A DNA stretch of 64,000 bases from Mycoplasmopsis columbinasalis. GTDB taxonomy: Bacteria > Bacillota_I > Bacilli_A > Mycoplasmatales > Metamycoplasmataceae. The translations under genes and the position numbers were made by a program. How positions within the stretch are numbered: the stretch's first letter is position 1; every line of letters starts with the position of its first letter. The DNA is taken from positions 62,001 to 126,000 of the forward strand of contig NZ_LR215043.1 in assembly GCF_900660705.1 (NCBI RefSeq), written 5' to 3'. The notes under the pieces were generated by a model. That model did no database searches. It was not told where the DNA came from and saw only the letters and a list, made by a program, of their open reading frames with translations. Positions 44,109 to 55,460 of the stretch are shown here, in pieces.

Positions 44109-45758
44109 TTAACCTTGTGATGGTGCTGGAGTGATAGGAACTGTAAAGTCAACTGCTGTTTCTTCAGAAGCTTGACCTTTGTAACTAACAGTAAATTTAA
44201 GAGTTGCTTTAGTCGCAGCTTCTGTTGAACTAGGGGTTGCTCCTGTTCTAAATACAACAGAATAGTCTGGTGTTTTGTTTGCAAATGAGAATTTACCTCT
44301 TAATGTTTGTCCTGCTGCTTCTCCATTATTGTATGCAGCAACAAATGCATTAACATCTGCTCATGTTTCTTCACCTGTAATTGAAACTTGTGTTGCTGCT
44401 AATCTAGTTGCTTCAGCATCTGCTTTGTTTTTGTTGTCTTGATCTGTAGTTAAGAAACCTTCCAATTCAAAAGTATTTGTTGGTTCTTTTGACACGCCAT
44501 CAAAAGTAACTTTTACTTTAACAGTAAGTTTTCCTTCTGCGTCATTAGCAAGAACTTTAACAAAATCTAATGATCAAGCTTTTCCTTCAACAGCTGTTGG
44601 GAGATCGTAGTTATTGTTATTTACTTTCGCTTTAAAATTTGTATTTATAAAAGTAACTGCTGATGGAAGCACTTTGTCTTTTGCGTTTGCATCAGTGCCT
44701 AAGTATTCAACAGCTGTAATTTTGTTTGCTTCAGCTTGTACTTCTGCTTCTTTTTTAGCTGCTGCAGTTAAGAAACCTTCTAATACAAAGTTTTTTGAAT
44801 CTTTTGACACGCCATCGAAAGTAACTTTTACTTTAACAGTAAGTTTTCCTTCTGCATCATTAGCAGAAACTTTAACAACGTCTCATGATCAAACTTTTTC
44901 CCCAACAGCTGCTGGAACAACATAGTCTTTGTCATTTTCTTTTGCTTTGAAATTTGTTTTTGTAACAGTAACTGCTGATGGAAGTACTTTGTCTTTTGCA
45001 CTTTCGCCAGTGCCTAAGTATTCAACAGCTGTAATTTTGTTTGCTTCAGCTTGTACTTCTGCTGCTTTTTTATTTGCGCTAGTTAAGAAGTCATTTAAAG
45101 TAACTTCTTTTGATTCAGCAAAAAGTGTACCGCTAGTAACTTTTACTTTAACTTTTAAAGTACCTGCTGCATCATCTGGTGTTTTCACAAATTCTGTTGC
45201 TCAGTTGCCGCCAACAAGAAGTACATAGTTTTGTTCTCCTGCTTTAACAACTAACTTAGCATCAGCAACTTGTGATGGAAGCACTTTTTCTTTAGCACTT
45301 GCTTCAGCACCGTTGTATTCAACAGCTGTAATTTTAGCTGCTTCAGCGTCAACTTCTGCTTGTGTAACGTTTTGAACTGCAGGTTCAGCTTTAAAACCTG
45401 TTAAAGGTAATTCTTTTGTTAGAGGTTTTTCTGCGCCTTTTTGTACTGAAACCTTAACTTTTAAAGAGCCATCAACCGCTAATCTTGTTGTAATTTCAAA
45501 AGCAACTTTTACATCGCTACCAGTTGGAGCTTTGTAATCTGCTTCGCCAGTTTTAAGTTTAAGTTGTTCTTTCGTTACATTGTTTACTGAAGTGTTAGCT
45601 TGATCTGTTCCAGTGAAAACTACTGCTGTAATTTTGTCGAGCTCGCTTTGTGCTGTAACTTCTGTTGTTGCGGTTTTACCACATGAAACAGCAACTAATG
45701 GTACTGCAACTGTTGCGGCAGTAGCAGACAATAAGAATGAGAATTTTTTGAGTTTCAC
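44109..45758 (-). CDS. Variable lipoprotein 10, 549 aa, C2-type ending
   Basis: GTG start and common signal peptide. Module order as in lipoproteins 4 and 9, with scattered differences in the first half (for example LKTGEADYKAPTG and VEYNGAEASAKEK) and an essentially identical second half and C2 domain. The pattern of a diverged first half joined to an identical second half suggests gene conversion between neighbours. The frame is intact. Confidence 0.88.
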
Positions 45759-45930
45759 TTTTCTCTCCTTGTGTATTGATTGAATTATTTTGTAAAAAAA
45801 TTTCTTGTTGTAAAAATGCTAAAAATTATGCATTTAGCACCTAAGTTTAATCTAGATTGAATTCTTGATCTAGACCTATTTCATAGTTAGATTCGACTAG
45901 TGAAATCTACTTTGTTCCTGGAAATTCTTA
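45759..45930 (-). promoter_or_regulatory. Conserved lipoprotein leader, copy 9 (minus strand)
   Basis: Same three-hairpin block in reverse orientation. Confidence 0.58.
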
Positions 45931-45953
45931 CTGTTGCTACTTCTCAAAAAGCA

Positions 45954-45980
45954 GAAAAAAACGAGCAAAATTGCTCGTTT
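45954..45980 (-). terminator. Terminator of lipoprotein 11
   Basis: Minus-strand AAACGAGCAA / TTGCTCGTTT hairpin followed by T7. Confidence 0.87.
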
Positions 45981-46003
45981 AAAAAATAGTGTTGTAATTA
46001 ATC

Positions 46004-47956
46004 TTATGATGATGATGTAGGAGTAATAGGAACTGTAAAGTCAACTGTTTTTTCTTCAGAAGTTTGACCACTGAAGTTAACTGTAAATTTAAGAGTTGCT
46101 TTTGTTTGGTCACTTTCTTTTTTAACTGCACCATCTTTAAATACTGCTCTGTATCCATCAGCAAGACCATCAAATTTAAAGCCATTTCTTAATTCTTGAC
46201 CTGAAGCGTCACTATTGTTAAAGGCTGTTACAAACGCATCAACTGATTCTCAGGTTCGACTTTCTGGACCTTTTGGAGTTTGATTAACTAATTCGTTTGC
46301 TTTTGCATCTGCTTTGTTTTTGTTGTCTTGATCTGTAGTTAAGAAACCACTAACTTCCAATTCACCAGTAACTGCAGTTTTGCCACCCTTGGTTAAGGTA
46401 GCTTTAACTTTTAAAGTACCAGCATCATTATTTTTCGAGTTAGCAACAATTCCATAAGTAACAGTGATTCCTGCATCTGGATCTGGAGTTTGAGTAACAC
46501 TAAATTTCTTTAAATCTGTTACTTCTGATGGTAAAACTGAAGCTTTGTCGGCGTAATCAGCACTTTTAATTGCTGCTTTAGCATCATTTACAGCTTTTTG
46601 GTCGCTAGTTAAGAAACCTTCTACCACAATGTCTTGCGATTCTTTTGTCACGCCATCAAATGTAATTGTTACTTTAACAGTAAGCTTTCCTTCTGCATCA
46701 TTATCAGAAACTTTAGCAACGTCTCATGATCAAACTTTTTCCCCAACAGCTTCTGGAACAACATAGTCTTTGTCATTTTCTTTTGCTTTGAAATTTGTTT
46801 TTGTAACATTAACTGCTGATGGAAGTACTTTGTCTTTTGCACTTTCGGCAGTGTCTAAGTATTCAACAGCTGTAATTTTGTTTGCTTCAGCTTGTACTTC
46901 TGCTTCTTTTTTAGCTGCTGCAGTTAAGAAGTTACCAGTAACTTGAATTTCTTTGGTAACTGGAGCTTCTGAAGTACCTTTTCTTACAGAAACAATAACT
47001 GTGAGTGTACCAGCTTGAGCATTTACACCAGTATTGTTTTCTTTAAGTTTAATATGAGCTTCGATGTTTGAGCCTGCTGGAGCTTCATACTTGCTACCAT
47101 CTTCTTTTTGAAGTTGAAGTTGTGCAACGGTAACAGTTGTAGGATCTGTTGTTGCTTGATTCTCACCAGTGAAAGCTACTTTCTTAATTAAGTCTAATTG
47201 ACTTTGTGCTGTAACTTCAGCTTCTGGAGATGGGTTTGATGTTTTCTTAAATTCTCCAGTAACTTCAAGTTCTTTGGTAACTGGAGTTTCTGAAGTGCCT
47301 TTTCTTACAGAAACAATAACTGTAAGTTTACCAGTTTCAGCATTTACACCAGTATTGTTTTCTTTAAGTTTAATATGAGCTTCGATGTTTGAGCCTGCTG
47401 GAGCTTCATACTTGCTACCATCTTCTTTTTGAAGTTGAAGTTGTGCAACGGTAACAGTTGTAGGATCTGTTGTTGCTTGATTCTCACCAGTGAAAGCTAC
47501 TTTCTTAATTAAGCCTAATTGACTTTGTGCTGTAACTTCAGCTTCTGGAGATGGGTTTGATGTTTTCTTAAATTCTCCAGTAACTTCAAGTTCTTTGGTA
47601 ACTGGAGTTTCTGAAGTACCTTTTCTTACAGAAACAATAACTGTAAGTTTACCAGTTTCAGCATTTACACCAGTATTGTTTTCTTTAAGTTTAATATGAG
47701 CTTCGATGTTTGAGCCTGCTGGAGCTTCATACTTGCTACCATCTTCTTTTTGAAGTTTAAGTTGTTCAACGGTAACAGTTGCGGGGTCTGTTGTTGCTTG
47801 ATTGTCACCAGTGAAAGCTACTTTCTTAATTAAGTCTAATTGACTTTGTGCTGTAACTTGTGTTGTTGCGGTTTTACCACATGAAACAGCAACTAATGGT
47901 ACTGCAACTGTTGCAGCAGTAGCAGACAATAAGAATGAGAATTTTTTGAGTTTCAC
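46004..47956 (-). CDS. Variable lipoprotein 11, 650 aa, with three 107-aa repeats
   Basis: GTG start and common signal peptide. Unlike most family members it starts with three tandem 107-aa units (SQLDLIKKVAFTG ... KELEVTGEFKKTSNPSPEAEV), shared only with lipoprotein 7. These are followed by an EAEANKITAVEY module, an SDQKAVNDAKAAIKSADY module, a DQDNKNK linker and a C1 domain that ends in three Ser (TCA) codons. The frame is intact. It is the outermost gene of the minus-strand array and so the counterpart of lipoprotein 1, with unique DNA upstream of its leader. Confidence 0.88.
46920..47857 (-). repeat. Three tandem 321-bp repeats in lipoprotein 11
   Basis: Equivalent points lie at 47211, 47532 and 47853, a period of 321 bp (107 aa). 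The last unit diverges at its end (IQVTGNFLTAAAKK). Two units of the same kind occur in the pseudogene at 39420-40148. Confidence 0.88.
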
Positions 47957-48128
47957 TTTTCTCTCCTTGTGTATTGTTTGAATTATTTTGTAAAGAAATT
48001 TCTTGTTGTAAAAATGCTAAAAATTATGCATTTAGCACCTAAGTTTAATCTAGATTGAATTCTTGATCTAGACCTATTTCATAGTTAGATTCAACTAGTG
48101 AAATCTACTTTGTTCCTGGAAATTCTTA
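47957..48128 (-). promoter_or_regulatory. Conserved lipoprotein leader, copy 10 (minus strand)
   Basis: Same three-hairpin block. Upstream of it is unique DNA up to the terminator at 48195, only about 70 bases, containing TATATT as a weak -10 candidate. Confidence 0.58.
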
Positions 48129-48194
48129 ATCATAGTTTTGCTAGCAGCAGTTTTATTCTCAATATACTAAGAAAGAACATTTAAGTTTAATTTG

Positions 48195-48225
48195 CAAAAA
48201 TAAACAACCTGCGTGGAGGTTGTTT
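48195..48225 (-). terminator. Terminator after the DegV-lipoprotein unit
   Basis: Minus-strand AAACAACCT-CCACGC-AGGTTGTTT, a perfect 9-bp stem, followed by ATTTTTG. Confidence 0.85.
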
Positions 48226-48241
48226 GTAGTGATTAATACTA

Positions 48242-48862
48242 TTATTTATTTTCACGTGGTAATACATTATCAAGCACATAATCCTGCTTGTTTTGATTAA
48301 ATTTTAAGTCTGTTAACGTTAAAGTTGTTTGATATTTACCGTTCATAACTCTGTTGTTTGAAAAAGAAAGTTTAACATATTGCTTGAGCGTTGCTACTGA
48401 ACTAGCGTCTTCAAAAGCATCACCACCAGCATTTTGAAAATCTTCTGCTGTATAAGAATTATTCTTAAGATAAATTTTTAATTTACTTTGAATGTCATCC
48501 AATTCTTCTTTAGCAAGTTTCATCTCTTGCAAAATTAAATTAATGTGTTTCGAAATTAAAACTGGTTTAACCTTAGATACAATTCAAATTTTTGTTTTGA
48601 TTTGACCGTAATTTACGAATTGAATTTGGCCAAGTTTAATTTCATATTTGGTTGTGTCAAGATTATTGACTTGTAGGTTAGCTAGTGTAAATTGACGGTT
48701 AGTTAAGTTTTTATCCTTTACTGAAAAAGTTGCTTCATCAAGAATTTTGTCGATTTCTTGTTGTTCTGAAACACTTACTTGCGAAGTTGAAGTATTGCAA
48801 GCCAAAGTAGTAAGAGGTAATATTAGAGTAAAAGAACTAAGTGAAAATAATGCTTTTTTCAT
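48242..48862 (-). CDS. Small lipoprotein, 206 aa
   Basis: Starts MKKALFSLSSFTLILPLTT with lipobox TLAC, so it is membrane-anchored outside the cell. The mature part is mixed alpha/beta with no motif I recognise; it contains LANLQVNNLDTTKYEIKLGQ and LSFSNNRVMNGKYQTTLTLTD. One TGA is Trp. It is not a member of the variable family: different signal peptide, no leader block, no repeats. It starts 2 bases after the degV stop, so the two are probably cotranscribed. Function unknown. Confidence 0.82.
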
Positions 48863-48864
48863 AA

Positions 48865-49746
48865 TTAACTCGCAAAATATTTTGTTTTAGGTGAGATAGA
48901 AAACGAAATTGCTTCTGGACCAGTATGAATTGCGATCACAGCTGAGCTTAGTTTGTGAATGTTTGGAATTAAACCAAATTCTTGAGCATATTGTTCAATC
49001 TCTTTATTAAAAGCATAATCATTGCCATAAATACAAAAAATATTATAACGTTCATGTAATTCTTCTAATGTTTTTACCGAACTAAATTTTAGGATTTTCT
49101 CAACAATTTGTTTAATAGCACTTTTGATACTGCGCGCAATACCAGGAGTAGAGTTACCTGTTTCACTGAATTTAATATAAGGAAATAACTTCATCTTCAT
49201 TATTGTTTTAAGCACTAAACGTTTGAGACCACCTACTCTACCACCTTTAATTGCGTATTCAAGTTTTTGTGGCAAAATAAATGTAACAGTTTCTGCTTGA
49301 ATTTTGTCAACAACTTCTAAAATTTCGTCAACTTCTTTACCTTTAGTCAATTCTTCTTGAATAAAATTGATTACTTCGAAGTACTGTGGTCCTACTAGAT
49401 GGTTGTGATAAATTTTTAAATTTGGAAATTCAGCTAAGAAATTATTTGCTGCATTAGATGCTCCTGATAAATGGGAATTTATCGGCATATAAATTACTTC
49501 TTCATATTGCGAACAAATTTGCGTAAAAAGTTCGTGCGTTTTATTTAATTTAGGCAACGATGTTTTAACGTTTTTTACTTCACCAATTTTAGTTAGCACT
49601 TCTTCTCTTGATAAAGTTATTCCATCATCATCAATAACTGTACCATCTATATCAAGTTGAAAAGGTAAAAACCCAACGCCTAAAGCGTCGGCTTCTTTTT
49701 GATCAATACATGCAAATGAGTCAACGATAAATCCGATTTTTTTCAT
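48865..49746 (-). CDS. DegV family fatty-acid-binding protein
   Basis: 293 aa. It begins KKIGFIVDSFACID, the strand and loop typical of DegV, followed by KTSLPKLNKT (the conserved T-S-x-P fatty-acid carboxylate site), YMPINSHLSGASNAA, AIKGGRVGGL and near the C-terminus IAIHTGPEAI. Members of this family bind fatty acids, and in Firmicutes the related FakB proteins present them to the kinase FakA; a DAK-type kinase gene is not in this window. The ATG has AGGGAG 5 bases upstream. Cytoplasmic. Confidence 0.92.
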   Translation of the reverse strand: MKKIGFIVDSFACIDQKEADALGVGFLPFQLDIDGTVIDDDGITLSREEVLTKIGEVKNVKTSLPKLNKTHELFTQICSQYEEVIYMPINSHLSGASNAANNFLAEFPNLKIYHNHLVGPQYFEVINFIQEELTKGKEVDEILEVVDKIQAETVTFILPQKLEYAIKGGRVGGLKRLVLKTIMKMKLFPYIKFSETGNSTPGIARSIKSAIKQIVEKILKFSSVKTLEELHERYNIFCIYGNDYAFNKEIEQYAQEFGLIPNIHKLSSAVIAIHTGPEAISFSISPKTKYFAS

Positions 49747-49830
49747 ATTACTCCCTAAAGCAGAAATAAACTTTTACGTATAGTATTATATTATAGACAC
49801 ATTCGCTAAATATTTACTAAAAGTATGTTC

Positions 49831-51453
49831 CTATGTTTGATAAACATAAGCAATTTCAAGTTTTTGAACTATGGTTTTACTTAAATTTTGTGGCGGGTTT
49901 TCATAAATTATTTCTATTTGATTATTTTTGGCAGCTTCAACTAAATTCATTAAACACAAATTTAATTTCGAATCAGAACTGAGTTTATTTAAAAAGTCTT
50001 TGCAGATAATAAGCGTTTGAATTTTATTAGAATTAATTAAACGCATAGTTTCATCGCTGAAATGGTCGATATAAATTCCAACTTTGGTAGTGTTTTTAGT
50101 TTGTTCGAGTTCATTCAAAATTAAATGGGCATTAAAAGTCGTGTTTAATTGTTTTAAAATGAGAGTTAAGTTGCGATTTTTGTAATAATTGTTGTAATTT
50201 TGGCAAAAATCGTATTCAGATAACAAAACAAGTTGATGAAAATTATTTGTGTGATTCTCTATTAAAAAACGATTTTGTTTTAAACCATAACGAACATTAT
50301 TGATGGTTCAAGCGTTTAAAAAGTCAGATTGTTTTTTTTCGAAACCTGGCACTCTTATTTGAGCTAATTCATAAATTTTCTGATTGTTTTGCGTTATGTC
50401 AATGACATCAATTGTTTCTTTTTGAAAGTTTTCATATTCGTTTTTTTGTTCGTAATCACTAAGCGTACTTTTAAAATTTTCAAATTGAGTACTTTGTTGT
50501 TCTAACAATCACACTTTATTCTTGTTTGTTTGGTCAAAAAGCAAAAAGTTAGCCTTGGTCATTATTTCTTTTGGATTTATGTCTTTTTTACCATTGATAG
50601 CAAAAAAACCAAAATTATTTCAGTATGAATATAAATTGTTTTCTAAAACTAAATTGTCGAGATTTTTTTTCACTTTTTTTGTCAATAAATTGACCCCAAA
50701 AGCAGTATTCTTAAGCACAAGAAAATACAACACTCCGTTTTTAAATCAGAAAAAACCTAACTGGCGACTAAGACCTAAAATTTTTACAATATTTTGCAAA
50801 ATTTGTTCAATATCTTCACCAAAATTAAAGCGATTTTTTACTGCGAATGCGCCTATAAAATAGAACTTTTTATCAATTAAATCAATATTATTTTCTATGT
50901 TGCTAAGTTTATACAATTTAATTTTTTGATTTAGAGGAAAATTAATTTTTCAGCTAAAAGAACAATAAAAATATCCGTTATCTTGGGCGATACTTGCGAG
51001 GTTTATTTTGTATGTGCCAGTAATTTGTTTAATGTTAAGTAACTTGAGATCTTTTTGTCGTAAATTTGAAAAACTAAATTCAGGTTTGAATTTAGCTTCT
51101 ATGGTTAAAGTTTCGTTATGCTTATCTTTGGTTCTTAGATACGTCCTAATTTTATTTGCAGTTTCATACTCAAAAGCTTCTAAAAATTCATTAAAGTCCT
51201 TGTATGAATATTGTTTAAATAGTAATTTTGAACCATAGTCAAAAGGACTAAATTTACTAAGTGTATTATCGCTTACACGTGCTATGGTTTGACGTTTTTC
51301 GTCAATTTTAAAAATTATTAAACCAGTGGTTTGAAATGCATGATTAAACTTTTTAGCATCAAAATAAAAATGTTTAACCGCGTACGTGATAAGAATTGCA
51401 ACAGACACCACTAGAACAATAATAAAGAAAGAAATTGATAAGATAAAGTTCAT
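49831..51453 (-). CDS. Membrane protein with degenerate GGDEF- and EAL-like regions, 540 aa
   Basis: One N-terminal membrane helix (MNFILSISFFIIVLVVSVAI) is followed by a cytoplasmic part. Residues around 70-170 form an unrecognised domain. Around 190-330 the order of elements follows a GGDEF fold: FNFGEDIEQILQNIVKIL, then FFWFKNGVLYFLVL where GGDEF would sit, then a motif like the C-terminal helix (EIMTKANFLLFDQTNKNKV). Near the C-terminus VGIYIDHFSDETMRLINSNK, IQTLIICKDFL and IEIIYENPPQ resemble the DDFGTG ... DxxKID ... EGVE part of EAL domains. None of the catalytic residues of either domain is kept. It lies 9 bases after pcrA on the same strand. The likely role is structural or as a sensor; c-di-GMP chemistry is unlikely. 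Confidence 0.7.
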
Positions 51454-51462
51454 TCATTTCCT

Positions 51463-53712
51463 TTATTTAATTTCATCCTTAGTGTCACTGCTGGTTGTGT
51501 TTAAATCAGCTAGAAATTGTGATTTCAATAATCGCATCGCAGAATGATTTTTACTAAGGCTCCTAATGCCGTGTTTTTTGTCTTTAAATTCGACTTTAAT
51601 TTTGTCAGGATCAACTTCTAAAACAGTGCCTTCGCCAAACACAATATGTGCGATTATGTCACCTGGAATAATGTGTTTGTTAATTTCTTTAATTTTGTCT
51701 TCGGAAATTTCTGAAAAATCAATGTTAACATCTTGATTTTTAGTAATCAAAGCTTCAACATCAAGTCCCATTTCGGTAATGAAAAATGATGGATTTTTAG
51801 CTTCATTATTTTCAGTATATCCACGACTATCACTTACAAACAAACGCTTACGAGCGCGCGTAATAGCCACATAAGCAAGACGTCTTTCTTCTTCAAGTGC
51901 TTCTGGATTTTTATTTTGCAATGATCTACGATGAGGAAATACTTGGTCACTCATCCCCACTAAAAAGACATTGTCAAATTCTAAACCTTTAGCTGAATGA
52001 ACCGTCATTAATGTTACGTAATTGGTGCCAGTGTCAACTTCGTCACCAGCTGAAAAGAGTGAAATTTCTTCTAAATACTCTTTAATCCCTTTGGTTGGAG
52101 CATTGTTTTTTTCTCAAGCACGAATTGAATTGAGTAACTCTTTGATGTTGTCTTCACCACTATTTTTTAGGCCTGGATCGTTTTTAATATATTCAATATA
52201 ACCAACTTCTTTTAGCAACGAATTAAGTGTTTCATAAATTGAATATTTTTTGAGTGCTTTGTTATGTCTAAGAATTGCGTTTAAAAACTTAATAATTTCA
52301 TTTCGTACTGTTGTGCTAACTGGCAATTCTTTGTTGTAAGTAATCAGAGCATCTAAAAGTGATTTTCCTTTATCAGCAGCAAAAGTTTCTAGTTTTGCCA
52401 GAGTTGCATCACCAATTTTTCGTGCTGGCGTGTTAATAATTCGTAACAAAGAAACGTCACTAAAGTCATAAATGACACGTAAATAACTCAAAACATCTTT
52501 AATTTCTTTGCGTTGGAAGAATTTTTGACCGTTAAAAACTTTGTAGTTAATATTCTCGCGCATTAATTCTTCTTCAAATGGACGTGAATAATAATTTGAA
52601 CGGTAAAAAATAGCAATATTTTTCAGTTGAATCTTTTTCTTTTTGAGTTCGTTAATTTTTTGCACTACTCACCGAGCCTCGGCTTCTGGGTTGAAGGCAT
52701 GGTAAAACTCAATGTCTTCGCCACCGACATTGTCAGTAACAAGATCTTTGGAAAAACGTTTTTTGTTATGTTTAATGAGATTGTTGGCTGCGTTTAAAAT
52801 GGTTTGTGTTGAGCGATAGTTGGTGTTCAAGACAATAGTATGTACATTGGGGAAGTTTTGGTCAAAGTTGAGAATCAAATCAACATCTGCGCCCCGTCAT
52901 GAGTAAATAGTTTGGTCAGGATCGCCAACAATTGTTAGTTGCGCACCTTTTGAACATAAGTCTTTAATAATTTCATACTGCATTTTCGAGGTATCTTGAA
53001 ATTCATCTACTAAAATGAATTCAAACTTGCTTGCTCACTTATCTTTAACTTCAGCATTAGTTTTGAATAATTCGTGCACTTTAATAATTAAGTCATCAAA
53101 GTCAAAACAATTTTTTTGTTGCAAAAATTCATTATATTCGTCAAACATTTGTCCGATTAATTTGTTTGTCGAAATTACATCAGGATCATTTTCACTTTCA
53201 TTAATCGCTTGCACAAGTTCATCACTTGTGTAGTTAAGATTTTTAGCCATCGAGAAAATGTTAAAAATTCGACTAAATTTCACTTCTTGTGGTGATAAAT
53301 GGTGATTTTTGTAAATGTTAGTCAAAATTCCTTTTTTATCAACATCATCCACAATTTGAAAGTCGCTCCCAAAACCTAATTTATCAGCTTCAACACGCAA
53401 AATTTTTGAACAAAATGTGTGAAAAGTACAAATTAAAGGTTTTTGGACGTTCTCAGCAGGATTTTCTGTATAACTAGAATATTGCATCACACGCTCGCTC
53501 ATTTCGTTGGCTGCTTTGTTGGTAAAAGTCAGAGCAAGAATTTCAGAAGGAACAATACCTAAAACATTAATTAAATAAGCAATTTTGCGCGTTAAAACAC
53601 GCGTTTTGCCACTTCCTGCTCCTGCAATAATTCTTAAAGGTCCGCTAAAATAATTGAGTGCTTCAGCTTGATCGGGGTTTAAATCTTGTAAAATTTTTTC
53701 TTTGCGAGCCAT
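51463..53712 (-). CDS. pcrA: ATP-dependent DNA helicase PcrA/UvrD
   Basis: 749 aa, a full-length superfamily 1A helicase. In order: LNPDQAEAL (Q motif), IAGAGSGKTRVLTRK (Walker A), ALTFTNKAANEM (Ia), CTFHTFCSKIL, LVDEFQDTS (motif II), VGDPDQTIYSWRG (III), LNTNYRST (IV), TVHSAKGLEFDNVFLVG (V) and EERRLAYVAITRARKRL (VI). A C-terminal part (GEGTVLEVDPDKIKVEF) matches the small domain of PcrA that contacts RNA polymerase. It unwinds DNA 3'-5' in nucleotide excision repair and replication-fork clearance. Five TGA codons are Trp. The ATG has GGAGAG upstream. Confidence 0.95.
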
Positions 53713-53761
53713 AATATCTCTCCTTGATGCCTAGTTGACAGCAAATAAGTTGTTGTTTAAG

Positions 53762-54436
53762 TTAAGTTGTCGTTTCGTTGTTTGTTTTCTGAGCAAAGGT
53801 ATAGCTTTGATGGCTATGTTTAAAAGGAATTAAACGTACCATTGTGTTCAATAGCTCTTTGTTATAGTGTTTTAGGTAAACTGTACGTGTGTTAGTAAAA
53901 AAGTCAGTAAAGCCTAATTTATTTTTTTTCACAAGAATCATAATGTAGTTAAGAGTCGAAAGTAAGAGCCCTAAAACACTAATTGAGCCAATTAGACGCG
54001 CGGCAATTGTGTAACGGAAATTGCTAGTGTCTCTTTTTACAACTGCTTCCTTGAAAGCGGCAAAATCCTGAGGATAAATTAGAATGATAAAGAGCAAGGA
54101 AGTAAGCAGTCAAAAACCACATGAAAAGATGGCCTTTTGTCAAATTATCTTATGTAAATTAAATTTTGTTGCTTTGGTTTGAGCAATAAATTGGAGACGG
54201 TTAATTAACATTCCGACTGTGCGGCCAGCAGTTAAATATGGAATTCCCACAAACAAAATGGCAGCATCTAAATTGCTCACACAAATAAACAAATAAAATT
54301 TAAGACTAAAATGATTGGTAGTGCCTTGACCAACTAAAAACCAGTAGTGTGGTAATACTAACGCACAAAAACACAAGAAATCAAGTCAATGCCCGCACAA
54401 ACGGCTTCAGAAATTAGCATTTTTGTGCAAAATCAT
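53762..54436 (-). CDS. RDD family membrane protein, 224 aa
   Basis: Starts MILHKNANFWSRLCGHWLDF, the region from which the RDD family is named, with Arg and Asp in the first helix. At least four hydrophobic segments follow (LVLPHYWFLVG, FYLFICVSNL, IFSCGFWLLTSLLFIILI, LIGSISVLGLLLSTLNYIMIL). RDD proteins are polytopic membrane proteins, some linked to Na+/H+ exchange; the function here is unknown. The ATG overlaps the stop of the upstream gene (TAATG), so translation is coupled. No separate ribosome-binding site is seen. Four TGA codons are Trp. Confidence 0.75.
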
Positions 54437-55443
54437 TAGAGTTGTTCGTCACCCTGTGGCAGTGTTTTAATAAAGTCTAAATTCAAAAACTCAGCTTCGG
54501 GGTTGTGCAATTGCATATACTTGTTGGCGAGTAAGTCTTTAGAAAGACTTTTGTTGCGCTTTTCAATGTTCTTTTTAAGTAACATTTTGGCACGATTGTT
54601 GTGACTAACTAAAGAATTACGATCTTTTTCTTTGAATAATTTAGCTCCAAAAGGATAGTGTCAGTATTCAAGCATTGATAATAAAACTACTTGTAAAAAG
54701 TAAGACACATTATAGTTAACTTCTTGAACTAAGTCCGGATAAACGCTACGCACCATTAACTCAATTTTCTTCATATCTTCATAGTATGAAGTAATCGGTA
54801 ATTTTGCGTTGTTATCGATGGTAACTGTGACATAGGTTGTTTCGTCAAATTGATAACTCTGAGCAACTTGCATTAAAAGAAAGGAAAGTAAAGAGTAAAA
54901 GGTCGAATCGTTGCTCACATAGAGTTCTGCGGTGTGAAGTTGTTGAAAAAGTTTGGTTTTAAAAACTTTGTTAAATAAGAATGGGAAGGCATAAGCATAA
55001 AGTTCTTTGCTCGCTTGTAAATTTGGATAAAACTCTGCTGCTAAACGAGACTTGGGTTTTCACCGTACACCAGCGCAAAATTCAGGCGCAAATTCAAAGA
55101 TATCGGGTTGGTGTTGTGCTAAAGCCTGATTGAGGTTTTTAATGACATTTGGTTTGAAAGAATTTGCACAAGATGTGACAAACATATAATCAGTAGTAAT
55201 CCGGTGTCAAATGTCACGTAAGTCAACTTGGGTAGTACGACTCTTGTTGTTAACCATAAAACTCAACCGTTGGCCAAAAGTTACTAGTGCTTGTTCGATA
55301 GTTGCGTAAAGTTTAGGGCTATTGTCATTAAGAATCAAAGCCACATTAAAATTTTGGTCGCTTTGGTGACGAAGTTCTTGCAAAATGCGTTCTAGCTCTT
55401 TGTGACTAGTAACATCAGAAATTAAGATAGTGAGTGCTTGCAT
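54436..55443 (-). CDS. Glycosyltransferase family 2-like protein, 335 aa
   Basis: The N-terminus MQALTILISDVTSHKELER, then LRHQSDQNFNVALILNDNS, follows the beta-alpha-beta start of GT2 enzymes (sugar-nucleotide side), where the short acidic loop is ND. The expected DxD motif is not clear: RDIWHRITTDYMFVTSC contains a TDY element in that place. The rest is helical. Such proteins add sugars to lipids or surface proteins. It starts close to the asnS stop and overlaps the RDD gene, so asnS, this gene and the RDD gene may form one unit. The ATG at 55443 is chosen; a GTG at 55446 is also possible. Moderate confidence in the family. Confidence 0.6.
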
Positions 55444-55460
55444 CACAAATTACTTTCATC

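Noticed and set aside
23541-48128. Insertion sequence or integrated element as the cause of the arrays
   Set aside because: No transposase, integrase or other recombinase, and no terminal inverted repeats with target duplications were found in or around the region.
49831-51453. Active c-di-GMP cyclase or phosphodiesterase
   Set aside because: The GGDEF and EAL catalytic residues are missing, and no other c-di-GMP gene is in the window.
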